NCBI RefSeq assembly: GCF_016648105.1
Contig: NZ_JACVVE010000003.1
Coordinates: 62,001-126,000, forward strand
Source of the DNA: Pseudomonas sp. S31
Lineage (GTDB): Bacteria > Pseudomonadota > Gammaproteobacteria > Pseudomonadales > Pseudomonadaceae
Length of the DNA: 64,000 nucleotides
Direction of reading: 5' to 3'
Shown here piece after piece: positions 42,467 through 50,187 of this stretch (its first letter is position 1; each line of letters starts with the position of its first letter). Position numbers and translations under genes: made by a program. The notes under the pieces were generated by a model. The model did not search any database and was not told the origin of the DNA. It worked only from the letters and a program-made list of their open reading frames with translations.

Positions 42467-42530
42467 CCAGGGGTGTGGCGGTTTCAGGCAGTGTTGCGAT
42501 TGATAAAAACCCCTGCCAAGGAGATTCACG

Positions 42531-42980
42531 ATGTTTGCGAAAGCTGTAGCGGTATCCCTGCTGACCCTCGCCAGCGCCTCCGTCTTCGCAGCCGAGTGTT
42601 CGGTAACTGTCGACTCGACCGACCAGATGTCCTACACCACCAAGGAAATCACCGTCGACAAGAGCTGCAAGGAATTCACCGTCAAACTGACCCACTCCGG
42701 CAGCCTGCCGAAGAACGTGATGGGCCACAACCTGGTCATCAGCAAGACCGCCGACATGCAGGGCATCGCCACCGAAGGCATGGGTCAGGGCCTGGACAAG
42801 GACTACATCAAGGCCGACAACGCCGGGATCATCGCCCACACCAAGATGATCGGCGCGCCGGAGAAGGAAACCGAAGTGAAGTTCGACCCTTCCAAGCTGG
42901 AAGCCGGTGGTGACTACAGCTTCTTCTGCACCTTCCCAGGCCACATCTCGATGATGAAGGGCAAGGTCGTAGTCAAGTAA
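42531..42980 (+). CDS. azu: Azurin
   Basis: Product of 149 residues with an N-terminal signal peptide ([20 protein letters not shown]) and mature start AECSV. Type 1 copper ligands are visible: His in NVMGHNLV, and the Cys, His and Met of [14 protein letters not shown]. The Cys3-Cys26 disulfide pair is kept. It is a periplasmic one-electron carrier. AGGAGA lies upstream of the ATG. In this genus nadE lies just downstream and convergent, as it does here in broken form. Confidence 0.97.
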   Translation: MFAKAVAVSLLTLASASVFAAECSVTVDSTDQMSYTTKEITVDKSCKEFTVKLTHSGSLPKNVMGHNLVISKTADMQGIATEGMGQGLDKDYIKADNAGIIAHTKMIGAPEKETEVKFDPSKLEAGGDYSFFCTFPGHISMMKGKVVVK

Positions 42981-42997
42981 TCCAAGCCCGACGGCGT

Positions 42998-43090
42998 CCC
43001 CTGTAGGAGCGGGTTTACCCGCGAATGCGTCGGTGGATCTACCATCGCATTCGCGGCGGTTCGGCGCCCCGATGAACCCGCTCCTACAGG
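42998..43090. repeat. REP element pair 4 (last before the island)
   Basis: TGTAGGAGCGGGTTTACCCG on the left and a diverged partner GATGAACCCGCTCCTACAGG on the right, with GCGAATGCG / CGCATTCGC inside. It lies between azurin and the nadE remnant. No REP unit is seen in the 20.9 kb that follow. Confidence 0.88.
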
Positions 43091-43095
43091 CCCGA

Positions 43096-43404
43096 TCAAG
43101 GAGCGAACGGCAGTTCGCGCTTGTGCTGGGTCTTGCGGTAGGTAGCAACGATGATGTCGAACGCTGCCTGGTCAACTGGCTGGCCATGCAGGAACGCATC
43201 GATCTGCGCATAGGTAACGCCATGCGAAGCTTCGTCCGGCTTGCCCGGTTCGAGGTCCTCGAGGTCGGCGGTCGGTACTTTTTCCACCAGCGACTCCGGC
43301 GCACCGAAGCTGCGCGCGATCGCCCGTACCTGGTTCTTCACCAGCCCACTCAGCGGGGCCAGGTCGCAGGCGCCATCACCGAACTTGGTAAAGAAGCCCG
43401 TTAC
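43096..43404 (-). pseudogene. nadE: 3' remnant of NH3-dependent NAD synthetase nadE
   Basis: About 102 codons remain, from [19 protein letters not shown] to the natural end [12 protein letters not shown]. This is the C-terminal third of the ~275-residue ammonia-dependent NadE. Upstream of GGCTTCTTTACCAAG the frame stays open but the sequence no longer resembles NadE, and the ATP-binding SGGVDS motif is missing. No start codon with a ribosome site exists for the fragment. The break marks the left edge of the genomic island. The missing 5' two thirds should lie on its far side if the event was a simple insertion. Confidence 0.85.
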
Positions 43405-43759
43405 ATTCCTCCCCCCGAAATAGTGCCCAATCCAGCGCAGTGACTCAGTGAGTGACGATTTTGGCTCTTGTGCAGAATCTGTATCTGCACAGTCTGGGGA
43501 TTCTGGATTGAGTCCTCTCCTAGAGCTTCTTCCGGTTTCGCTAGATGGGGCTGAGCTTGGTTAGGGCATAATGTCCTAGTTCGCAAGATGCCCGCGACCC
43601 TCCGGGTAGTCCTGACCCAGGTTCAATGAGCCGTAATGGCTAGCAGTAATCCGATAGCCCCGCGCTCAGCATGGAGCTTCAGATGGTGCTTCCTTGATCG
43701 CAGATGTCAGGACAGTGTTGCATCTTGCCGATCTCGATCTAGGCATTTCTGGAGGAACC
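43405..43759. other. Island left-end region without a gene
   Basis: These 355 bases between the nadE remnant and the new NAD synthetase hold no credible gene. There is an inverted repeat CAGAATC / GATTCTG at 43474-43506, which could be a recombinase arm site. The run TGACTCAGTGAGTGACGA lies near 43441. Promoter elements for the downstream synthetase must lie here but none is convincing by eye. Confidence 0.5.
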
Positions 43760-45391
43760 ATGGAGCAACGTTTGAGAGTGGTAATGGCCCAGCTGAACAT
43801 CCGCGTCGGGGATGTATACGGCAACGTTGAGAAGGTTATTGAAGCCGTTCATAAGGCACGCGACGACCTCAAAGCCCAGGTCATCGTGTTTCCAGAGCTG
43901 ACCCTTTGTGGCTACCCACCAGAGGATCTGCTCCTTCGCTCCAGCATGCAGAGCCGGATCGAAAAAGCCCTGCAGCATATCAAGGAAGCTGTCAAAGGCA
44001 TCGTCACCGTAATTGGCTTCCCTTGGGTTGAGGACGGAGCTCGCTACAACAGCTGCGCCGTGATTTCGGATGGCGAGGAGCTCGCCCGGTATAACAAGCA
44101 GCGCCTGCCTAATTACCGTGTTTTCGATGAGAAACGGTATTTTGAGCCGGGCAGTGGCCCGTGCGTAGTTGATCTCTTCGGCGTACCGGTCGGTATTACC
44201 ATCTGTGAGGATATCTGGTTCTCTGAGCCTCTCAAGCAGGCTTGTGATGCCGGCGCCCAGATCATGCTGACCCTGAACGCCTCGCCGTTCCATCGTGGAA
44301 AGCAGGCCGAACGCGAGGAGCTCCTGGCGACACGTGCCAGCGAATGCTCAATCCCTATGGTTTACGTGAACCAAGTTGGTGGCCAAGACGAGCTGGTATT
44401 CGACGGCAACAGCTTCGTAGTGGATGGGAACGGAAAGGTCACTCAGCGTGCCCCTGCTTTTGAGGAAGGCCTCTTCGTTTCGGAGTTTGAGATCAAGGAA
44501 GGCGCTTTGGTGCCCGTTCCGGCTCAGACCACCGAGCTTCTCAGCCTTGAGGCCAGCGTCTACCAGGCATTGGTAGCTGGCGTTAAGGACTATGTGCAGC
44601 GCAACGGCTTCAAAGGTGTTGTGCTCGGCCTTTCGGGTGGCATCGACTCGGCGTTGGTGCTAGCTGTTGCTGTGGATGCCCTGGGTGCAGAAAACGTTGA
44701 AGCTGTGATGATGCCTTATCACTACACGGCCCAGATGAGCCAGGACGACGCGAAAGAGGAAGCCGACATCCTGGGCGTGAAGTACAGCGTCCTGCCCATC
44801 GCATCCATGGTAGAAGCCTTCCTGACCACGCTTGCGCCAATGTTCGAGGGTTTGGGCAAAGACGCAACCGAGGAAAACCTCCAGGCCCGGTGTCGCGGCA
44901 CCATGCTCATGGCCATTTCCAACAAGAAGCGTTATCTCGTTCTCACGACCGGCAACAAGAGTGAGATGGCGGTCGGTTATGCGACCTTGTATGGCGATAT
45001 GGCGGGTGGCTATGACGTCTTGAAGGACGTACCAAAGACCTTGGTATTCCGCCTCTGTGAATACCGCAACACCCTGGGCTACGTCATTCCGCAGCGCGTC
45101 ATTGATCGTCCACCTTCTGCAGAGCTTGCTCCTGACCAGAAGGACGAGGATTCCTTGCCTCCATACCCAGTCCTCGATGAGATCCTTCGCTTGTACATCG
45201 AGCAGGACTTGTCTGCCGATGCCATCACCGAGATGGGCTTCGATCAGGAGGTTGTGAGGAAGGTAATTCGCTTGGTCGACCTGAACGAATACAAGCGGCG
45301 CCAGGCGGCTGTGGGCCCGCGTGTCACCGAGCGTGGCTTCGGTCGTGACCGGCGTTACCCAATCACCTCTGGCTGGAGCATCGGAGACTGA
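43760..45391 (+). CDS. nadE: Glutamine-dependent NAD(+) synthetase
   Basis: Product of 543 residues; GGAGGAACC lies directly before the ATG at 43760. The N-terminal nitrilase-type glutaminase has the triad Glu46 (VIVFPELTLCGY), Lys113 (YNKQRLP) and Cys149 (ITICEDIWF). The C-terminal synthetase has the P-loop SGGIDSAL (292-299) and TTGNKSEMAVGY. It makes NAD from deamido-NAD, ATP and glutamine. It is a different class from the resident ammonia-dependent NadE whose remnant lies 355 bases away. Base composition is lower in GC than the core. All catalytic residues are kept, so it can replace the broken gene. Confidence 0.95.
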   Translation: MEQRLRVVMAQLNIRVGDVYGNVEKVIEAVHKARDDLKAQVIVFPELTLCGYPPEDLLLRSSMQSRIEKALQHIKEAVKGIVTVIGFPWVEDGARYNSCAVISDGEELARYNKQRLPNYRVFDEKRYFEPGSGPCVVDLFGVPVGITICEDIWFSEPLKQACDAGAQIMLTLNASPFHRGKQAEREELLATRASECSIPMVYVNQVGGQDELVFDGNSFVVDGNGKVTQRAPAFEEGLFVSEFEIKEGALVPVPAQTTELLSLEASVYQALVAGVKDYVQRNGFKGVVLGLSGGIDSALVLAVAVDALGAENVEAVMMPYHYTAQMSQDDAKEEADILGVKYSVLPIASMVEAFLTTLAPMFEGLGKDATEENLQARCRGTMLMAISNKKRYLVLTTGNKSEMAVGYATLYGDMAGGYDVLKDVPKTLVFRLCEYRNTLGYVIPQRVIDRPPSAELAPDQKDEDSLPPYPVLDEILRLYIEQDLSADAITEMGFDQEVVRKVIRLVDLNEYKRRQAAVGPRVTERGFGRDRRYPITSGWSIGD

Positions 45392-45419
45392 TGCCTTAGT
45401 CAGCTGACTGGGTATGCTA

Positions 45420-45442
45420 GGGGCGCCTTTGCGCCCCTTTTT
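45420..45442. terminator. Terminator between NAD synthetase and ABC-3C operon
   Basis: GGGGCGC / GCGCCCC with loop CTTT followed by five Ts on the plus strand, 29 bases after the synthetase stop. It separates two convergent units. Confidence 0.9.
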
Positions 45443-45460
45443 CTCGTCGGTTCAGTGTAA

Positions 45461-47152
45461 TTAAATCTTGAAGAATTTTTCGTTTTTAGTGAGTCGAAGA
45501 ACGGTATTCTCTTGAATGAATTTTTTGTCAAAGCCATCAAGTTTGTCATTCAATATGGCGGCGATGGTTTGAATTTTTTTCTCATTGGCGAAGCTGAAGA
45601 GTTTGATGAGCTTGTCCTCATCAACCACTTCTAGATAGTCCTGGACGGTAAAGGCAAGCAGCTTTGATTTGTACTTATTAACGAAATACACGTAGGCCAT
45701 GTCAAAAGCCATTGCTGCAGCCCGTGGAACACCGTCGCCAGTATTTTTTTCTTCGTTCACGATTGTGAAGTCCGCTTTGCCATTATGGCTGGCGTTAACT
45801 ACCAACTCGTTATGGTGTTTAATGAAAAGCCTTCCAGTGATGTCGGTGTATGCTTCATTGAAAATTTCAAGCTTGGTATGCAGATCTGAATAGTACACAG
45901 CAATAGTTCGTCTCACGTCTTCAACTGTGCTTTTCAGTTCTGCAATTCTGTTGGTGGAGATCTCTATTTCACTTGTGACGTATGCGAGCCGCCCCTTGGC
46001 CTCGCGTAAATCTTGCAGTTGCTTCTCCGCCAAAATCAAACCGCTGAAGTGGCTATCCCTAGAAAGGTCTTTAACTATTGATTTTTCGTCAATCAGCAGT
46101 TGAGCCAGGCTGCTTCTTAGGGACTCAAGTTCATCGGCGGTATCGGCAGAAAGCTCTTCAACATAGGCTGCCTTACGGCTCATTATTGAGTTGTGAAATT
46201 CAATGGTCTCTTCTAGGGTCTTGCTAAGGTTTGGTACTAAAGATTTTGCTTCATTGTATAGGGCGGTTATTTCTCCTACATTAATCTCTACTGAATTGTC
46301 TCTGTATCGTTCAATGGTTTTGTTGTTGTAGTAGATCTTGGTTTCCAGATTGACGATTCGAGATGTTAGTGCTGCTACACTTCTGCGTGATTCGCGGAGT
46401 TCGGCAATGGCATAGTTTTGAGAGTCAAGAAGATCATATTCGTCCTCCTTTGATTGCAATTCGGCTATCTTATGCTCAATTGTTTTGATTTCTTCAAGTC
46501 GGAACTCAAGTTCGGCTCCGTCAAGAAGAGTCTTAATTCGGCTTTCCTCAATCTGAATATGTTGCTCAATCAAATTTATTTGCCGGACGGAGTCGATGAA
46601 TTCGAAATCAAAAAGGTATGCGTAGATTAAGTCGTATTCGTTGTTGCTCGTAAATACGTTCAAATATTTTAGCGAGTTGTTGCTTGTCGGCCTGTTGATT
46701 CTGAAAAACTTGCTGCGAATTGATCCGAATTTTGGTTGTTCTCTTGTGTAACCGAACAAGCGTGGCAGCTCTCTATCGAAAGAGGCGCCATTCTTGTACC
46801 CAATACCATCAATGGTGCTGGAAACCGAGATGGTCTCGCGTGCACCAATCTTTTTTGATAAGACTCGAGTAATAGTGTGCTTAATGGACGAAATGTTTAG
46901 CACTAACTCAAACCTCACGTCCCCTTTGGTAAGGAATTCTTTAACTTTTTCGTTGATCTTGTTGTTGTCAGGATCTTTCCATAGAGGGTCAGGTTTACTG
47001 CCTAAGCAAAACGCGAGGGCGCGCAGTGACGTACTTTTACCAATCTGATTTCCGGTCTCGCCCAGGTTGGTAATTATATTCATTCCTTCCTTGAATGAAA
47101 TGGTACGTATTTCTTCGCTTCCATCAAATACAGATAACTTAATCAGTTGCAT
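45461..47152 (-). CDS. ABC-3C system SMC-like ATPase (DUF2326 type)
   Basis: Product of 563 residues and AT-rich. The N-terminal ATPase lobe carries a variant P-loop, GETGNQIGKST (about residue 31-41). A long coiled coil follows (about 195-425, with AELQSKEDEYDLLDSQ). The C-terminal ATPase lobe contains DGVPRAAAMAFDMAYVYF and LLAFTVQDYLEVVDEDKL, the region corresponding to the HD-S-E end of DUF2326 proteins. This is the ATPase of ABC three-component systems, predicted conflict or defence machines related to MukBEF and RecN-like proteins. It overlaps the MC6 gene by ten bases. The target is unknown. Confidence 0.82.
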   Translation of the reverse strand: MQLIKLSVFDGSEEIRTISFKEGMNIITNLGETGNQIGKSTSLRALAFCLGSKPDPLWKDPDNNKINEKVKEFLTKGDVRFELVLNISSIKHTITRVLSKKIGARETISVSSTIDGIGYKNGASFDRELPRLFGYTREQPKFGSIRSKFFRINRPTSNNSLKYLNVFTSNNEYDLIYAYLFDFEFIDSVRQINLIEQHIQIEESRIKTLLDGAELEFRLEEIKTIEHKIAELQSKEDEYDLLDSQNYAIAELRESRRSVAALTSRIVNLETKIYYNNKTIERYRDNSVEINVGEITALYNEAKSLVPNLSKTLEETIEFHNSIMSRKAAYVEELSADTADELESLRSSLAQLLIDEKSIVKDLSRDSHFSGLILAEKQLQDLREAKGRLAYVTSEIEISTNRIAELKSTVEDVRRTIAVYYSDLHTKLEIFNEAYTDITGRLFIKHHNELVVNASHNGKADFTIVNEEKNTGDGVPRAAAMAFDMAYVYFVNKYKSKLLAFTVQDYLEVVDEDKLIKLFSFANEKKIQTIAAILNDKLDGFDKKFIQENTVLRLTKNEKFFKI

Positions 47153-47379
47153 AAAGAAATATCACCTTGCTTCGTCAGCTCTACACATCCAGTGATGTAA
47201 AGCCAGTCGAGCGCGTACAGAATGTAAGCAAAAGAAACACGCTCAAATTTTTCTTGGTATCTTTCAAAGAGTGCCAGGGGGCTCATGGCGCCAAGGTCGC
47301 TAGATTTCAGAACCATAAGTATCCGACCGCCAATAATGTAAAGGCTTTTGAGCGGGGAACTGGTGTTCTGAATAATCAT
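47143..47379 (-). CDS. ABC-3C middle component 6 (MC6)
   Basis: Product of 78 residues. It begins with a short strand, then SLYIIGGRILMVL, and later YILYALDWLYITGCVEL, the winged-helix pattern of the MC6 family of small linkers. By comparison with MukE-like kleisin partners it should join the ATPase to the CTD protein. It overlaps its neighbours by ten and four bases, so translation is coupled. Confidence 0.75.
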   Translation of the reverse strand: MIIQNTSSPLKSLYIIGGRILMVLKSSDLGAMSPLALFERYQEKFERVSFAYILYALDWLYITGCVELTKQGDISLCN

Positions 47380-47966
47380 TGTGGTGGCTCCAAAATCTTG
47401 CAGTTAATGAAGCCGTAGCAAACAATCAGCTGTCTGGCCCATTCGACCAGTTCGGATGGCATTCCGTGAAAGCCTGTCTTGATATCTACAATGAGCTCGG
47501 ATACTTTCAAGATAAGTTCGTCCGAGCCTAGACGGACTGCACTAAGCCTTTGTTCATCAGTAACAGGCTTCTCTTTCTGGCGCATAAATAGTTCGCGCCT
47601 CGCAATTTTGTACTTCTGATTGATGGCGTAGAGGAAGCGCTTCTGTGCGCCAGGATCTTCGTTATCAATAGTTAAAATCAGACTTTCAATGAGCTCCATG
47701 TAGCCCACGTTGTCGATTATAACTTCTGAATAAACCGTGACATTGTTGTGCTCGATTTTTTCATCAATGCCACGATAATCAATTTCGATGTCGGCGATCT
47801 CATCATACGGGGTATGGGTTGATACGATTTTTATCAAAAGCGGATTTAGTAGGGAGGAGATAGCCGCTGGGGATGCAGCTACTGTGACACCCCCGCTTCC
47901 CGTGCTGACAACTGTTAATCCACCGTTCGTTGCCTGAGCGTCAATATTCGGCGTGAATAGGCTCAT
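47376..47966 (-). CDS. ABC-3C CTD-type effector candidate
   Basis: Product of 196 residues. Residues 14-30 contain LTVVSTGSGGVTV, followed by a globular alpha/beta region (IADIEIDYRGIDEKI) and a mainly helical C-terminus. In ABC-3C operons the gene upstream of the MC carries a variable N-terminal effector and a C-terminal domain that docks to the complex. I place this protein in that slot by position and size. No nuclease or other catalytic motif is evident. It overlaps MC6 and the membrane protein by four bases each. Confidence 0.65.
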   Translation of the reverse strand: MSLFTPNIDAQATNGGLTVVSTGSGGVTVAASPAAISSLLNPLLIKIVSTHTPYDEIADIEIDYRGIDEKIEHNNVTVYSEVIIDNVGYMELIESLILTIDNEDPGAQKRFLYAINQKYKIARRELFMRQKEKPVTDEQRLSAVRLGSDELILKVSELIVDIKTGFHGMPSELVEWARQLIVCYGFINCKILEPPQ

Positions 47967-48259
47967 GGCTTATGTACAGTTACACTGCCGCGACCTGTGG
48001 ATACAACAGTGGTGGAACTATTGTCCGACGAAGCTGAAATTGCCGGTTTTCTGCTGAACGCTTGCAGCGCCACCAATAGAGTAAAGCAGAACACACAACT
48101 TCCAAGGGAGTACAAGAACAGCTTGTAGATTGATTCGCTTGGCAGGCCCTTGAGCAAGTCAGACTTGAACCAGCCGGCGTACATTGAGTAGAACATAGCC
48201 GCCCCTAGGGCTGTGAATGTTCCCCCTGCGCCTGCGATAACCTTCAAGAAGCCGAACAT
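47963..48259 (-). CDS. Two-span membrane protein of the ABC-3C operon
   Basis: Product of 98 residues from the ATG at 48259, which has GGAG six bases upstream; an ATG at 48271 would add four residues but lacks a ribosome site. Two hydrophobic segments (about 5-25 and 47-66) suggest a hairpin in the inner membrane. The hydrophilic C-terminus ends TTVVSTGRGSVTVHKP, nearly the same as the N-terminus of the next protein. It is the first gene of the four-gene operon and may place the effector at the membrane. Confidence 0.7.
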   Translation of the reverse strand: MFGFLKVIAGAGGTFTALGAAMFYSMYAGWFKSDLLKGLPSESIYKLFLYSLGSCVFCFTLLVALQAFSRKPAISASSDNSSTTVVSTGRGSVTVHKP

Positions 48260-48365
48260 TCCTTTCTCCATGGTAGTCGGTCACTCGTCAGTGAGTGCCA
48301 GCAGCGTGATATTACAGATTTCGCTTACGGCTCCACAAGGCGCTCCTGCCGCAAAGGCTCGGCGC

Positions 48366-48593
48366 ATGCGGGATCATGCAGCTTCTGAGGCCAGGGCCTG
48401 CGTACGCGGCTATCAGGCCTTGAAGCCCTTCCTGAAGGCTGCATCGAGGTTCAGCAGAGCAGGGGACGGCTCGAGCCAGGACACCCATTCGCTTTGCCAG
48501 GGGAGCAAGTGGCGGGATAGGTGGGGCTCACCACATCGCGCTGCTGACGAGATGGAGCTCCTGGCCTATGGGTTTTCCGGCGAGCTCACTTAA
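48366..48593 (+). CDS. Small hypothetical protein (75 residues)
   Basis: Frame MRDHAASEARACVRGYQAL to YGFSGELT, with AAAGG eight bases before the ATG. The central part GDGSSQDTHSLCQGSKWRDR looks like a real protein, and the segment is much richer in GC than the AT-rich genes on both sides. It resembles the small unknown proteins common on integrative elements. The open frame extends further upstream without a better start. No function is recognised. Confidence 0.45.
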   Translation: MRDHAASEARACVRGYQALKPFLKAASRFSRAGDGSSQDTHSLCQGSKWRDRWGSPHRAADEMELLAYGFSGELT

Positions 48594-48691
48594 AGCCAAG
48601 CGCAATCGTCTACAGCAGCTACACTGCATTGTTAGATTCAGCTTACATAGTCACTGGGTGACGTAACCCATTACCAATCAAGGGGTGTAAT

Positions 48692-48886
48692 ATGCGCGAA
48701 CGTCTTGTTAATAAAATCATTGCCCATCTCAAATTCGAAATCAATTCCTTGCAGGCTGAAGCCTTGTCGGCTAGCTCCGCTCGTGATCATGAACGATGCC
48801 GTAAGGCTCTACGTTTGCAAACAAATGCCATTGAGTATTTGATCAAAGCAGTTGACGCTAAGCGTAGAATTGCAATGCAACGTTGA
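48692..48886 (+). CDS. Small helical protein (64 residues)
   Basis: Product of 64 residues, AT-rich codons, with AAGGGGTG seven bases before the ATG. The sequence LVNKIIAHLKFEINSLQ then HERCRKALRLQTNAIEYLIK predicts two amphipathic helices and a basic character. No family is recognised. It ends two bases before the end of a convergent gene. Confidence 0.55.
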   Translation: MRERLVNKIIAHLKFEINSLQAEALSASSARDHERCRKALRLQTNAIEYLIKAVDAKRRIAMQR

Positions 48887-48887
48887 A

Positions 48888-49706
48888 TTAGTAGGGCGCA
48901 AGCATGCGGCGGCCAGCCTTATTGAGACAGCAGATATTGTTGGCCACGAAGAAATTCATTAGCACTGCCGATAGGTACTTCCAGTTCATGGCAACGTCCC
49001 CACGAAAGAAACCTGCGTTGTGCATTCGCCATTCAGCATGGGCGCGGACGTTTCCAATGAAATCGGCAGAATCAGTAGCGTTAAGGTGAATTTTACAAAA
49101 GTCTACGCCGGGATGGTCATATAGCAGGCCTTGTGCTATAGCAATTATGAGCGGGGCATCTATCTCCGCCTGCACAGTAGGAAGCGGTGCAAGGTATTCA
49201 GTAAGCAACCTACCTAGACAATGGAAAAAGGCATTACTGAGCAGGTGCATTATAGATCCGAAATCTACATACATGAAACCGTTCGAATCCGAGGTTGGGA
49301 AAAGGGATTGGTAATGTAAAAAGCGGCATTTGGTAGGCTCTCGCTCTTGATATATTTCATTGCATTCAGCTTGAGGCATACTCAGAAATAGGTTGGCTTC
49401 TTTTTCTTCCAGAAAACACACAAGAACAAAATCTTGAAGTAACTGCCAAGTGAAGGACTTTGCATTATCTTCAGTGAGTTGGAGCGCTTTACATAGAAAG
49501 CCTCTAAATCCTGCATGGTCATCAAGGCACATAGCGTGTGGGTGGAAGCCGGTAAGGGTCATATATGCATCGAACATTCGCCAGGCGTGACGCATACTTC
49601 GCTTGCTATCAATATCATACGGGTGGCGGAAGTTAAGAGTTTTTTCCGCTAACTCGGTTTGAATACTGAAAAATCCCCGCAGTTGAATTTCGCCCAGAAT
49701 TAACAT
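48888..49706 (-). CDS. Hypothetical protein (272 residues)
   Basis: Product of 272 residues with AGGTAGC before the ATG. The sequence is rich in aromatic residues, His and Cys, with AWRMFDAYMTLTGFHPHA near the start. A more hydrophobic middle (LLQDFVLVCFLEE) and the end NFFVANNICCLNKAGRRMLAPY are visible. No signal peptide, clear span or catalytic motif is seen. The base composition is AT-rich like the ABC-3C operon. A perfect 14-bp inverted repeat lies about 110 bases upstream. I do not recognise a family. Confidence 0.6.
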   Translation of the reverse strand: MLILGEIQLRGFFSIQTELAEKTLNFRHPYDIDSKRSMRHAWRMFDAYMTLTGFHPHAMCLDDHAGFRGFLCKALQLTEDNAKSFTWQLLQDFVLVCFLEEKEANLFLSMPQAECNEIYQEREPTKCRFLHYQSLFPTSDSNGFMYVDFGSIMHLLSNAFFHCLGRLLTEYLAPLPTVQAEIDAPLIIAIAQGLLYDHPGVDFCKIHLNATDSADFIGNVRAHAEWRMHNAGFFRGDVAMNWKYLSAVLMNFFVANNICCLNKAGRRMLAPY

Positions 49707-49812
49707 GGTTGCTACCTGTGGTTTAGCAAAAACCTCAGTGTAGGCCGCTGTAGGTGGAGCGCGACAGTCTGATCTTTAGTGTTGCCAATCATTGTTTCTC
49801 GTAACGTCCTTT

Positions 49813-49853
49813 TTTGGGAACATTAAGACTATAAAAGGATTAATGTTCCCAAA
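49813..49853. promoter_or_regulatory. Long perfect inverted repeat, probable operator
   Basis: TTTGGGAACATTAA (49813-49826) and TTAATGTTCCCAAA (49840-49853) are exact complements around a 13-base spacer holding TATAAA. The arms fit two half sites of a dimeric regulator with a -10 box between them. This is the only clear feature in the 481-base gap 49707-50187. Confidence 0.6.
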
Positions 49854-50187
49854 TGAGGGCATTATATCGGGCGTATTTTTTGCTTTTCGCCTTCGGAGTA
49901 CGGTTGTCGTGAACCGAATCTTGTCAGCGCCAGGTTTAGGCCCGAGCGCTTCCATCCTCAGCGTCTAGCATTGCGTGCTCGGCTTGCGATTCTGATCTGA
50001 GACATCACCTGAATGGTCTGCCGCAACGTCAAGCGCGCCTCTGGGGCCCTTTCTTTGGGCGCGTGGCCTATGATCCGGGCATCAATGAAAGCATCGCCAT
50101 CATCTCGATAGTCTGCCGAAAATGTGATAGGTATAGCAAAAAGCCACCTGGCTTTTCAGTCAGTGCAAAGTCACATTGGGAGAGCCA

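Noticed and set aside
43575..43690. Possible tRNA remnant near the island's left edge (CCAGGTTCAATGAGCC resembles a T-arm).
   Set aside because: No acceptor or anticodon stem can be formed around it, and the break is inside nadE, not at a tRNA.
48272..48310. Word TCAGTGAGTG present both here and near 43,446, as possible direct repeats of an inserted module.
   Set aside because: Only ten bases shared and the surroundings differ; likely chance.
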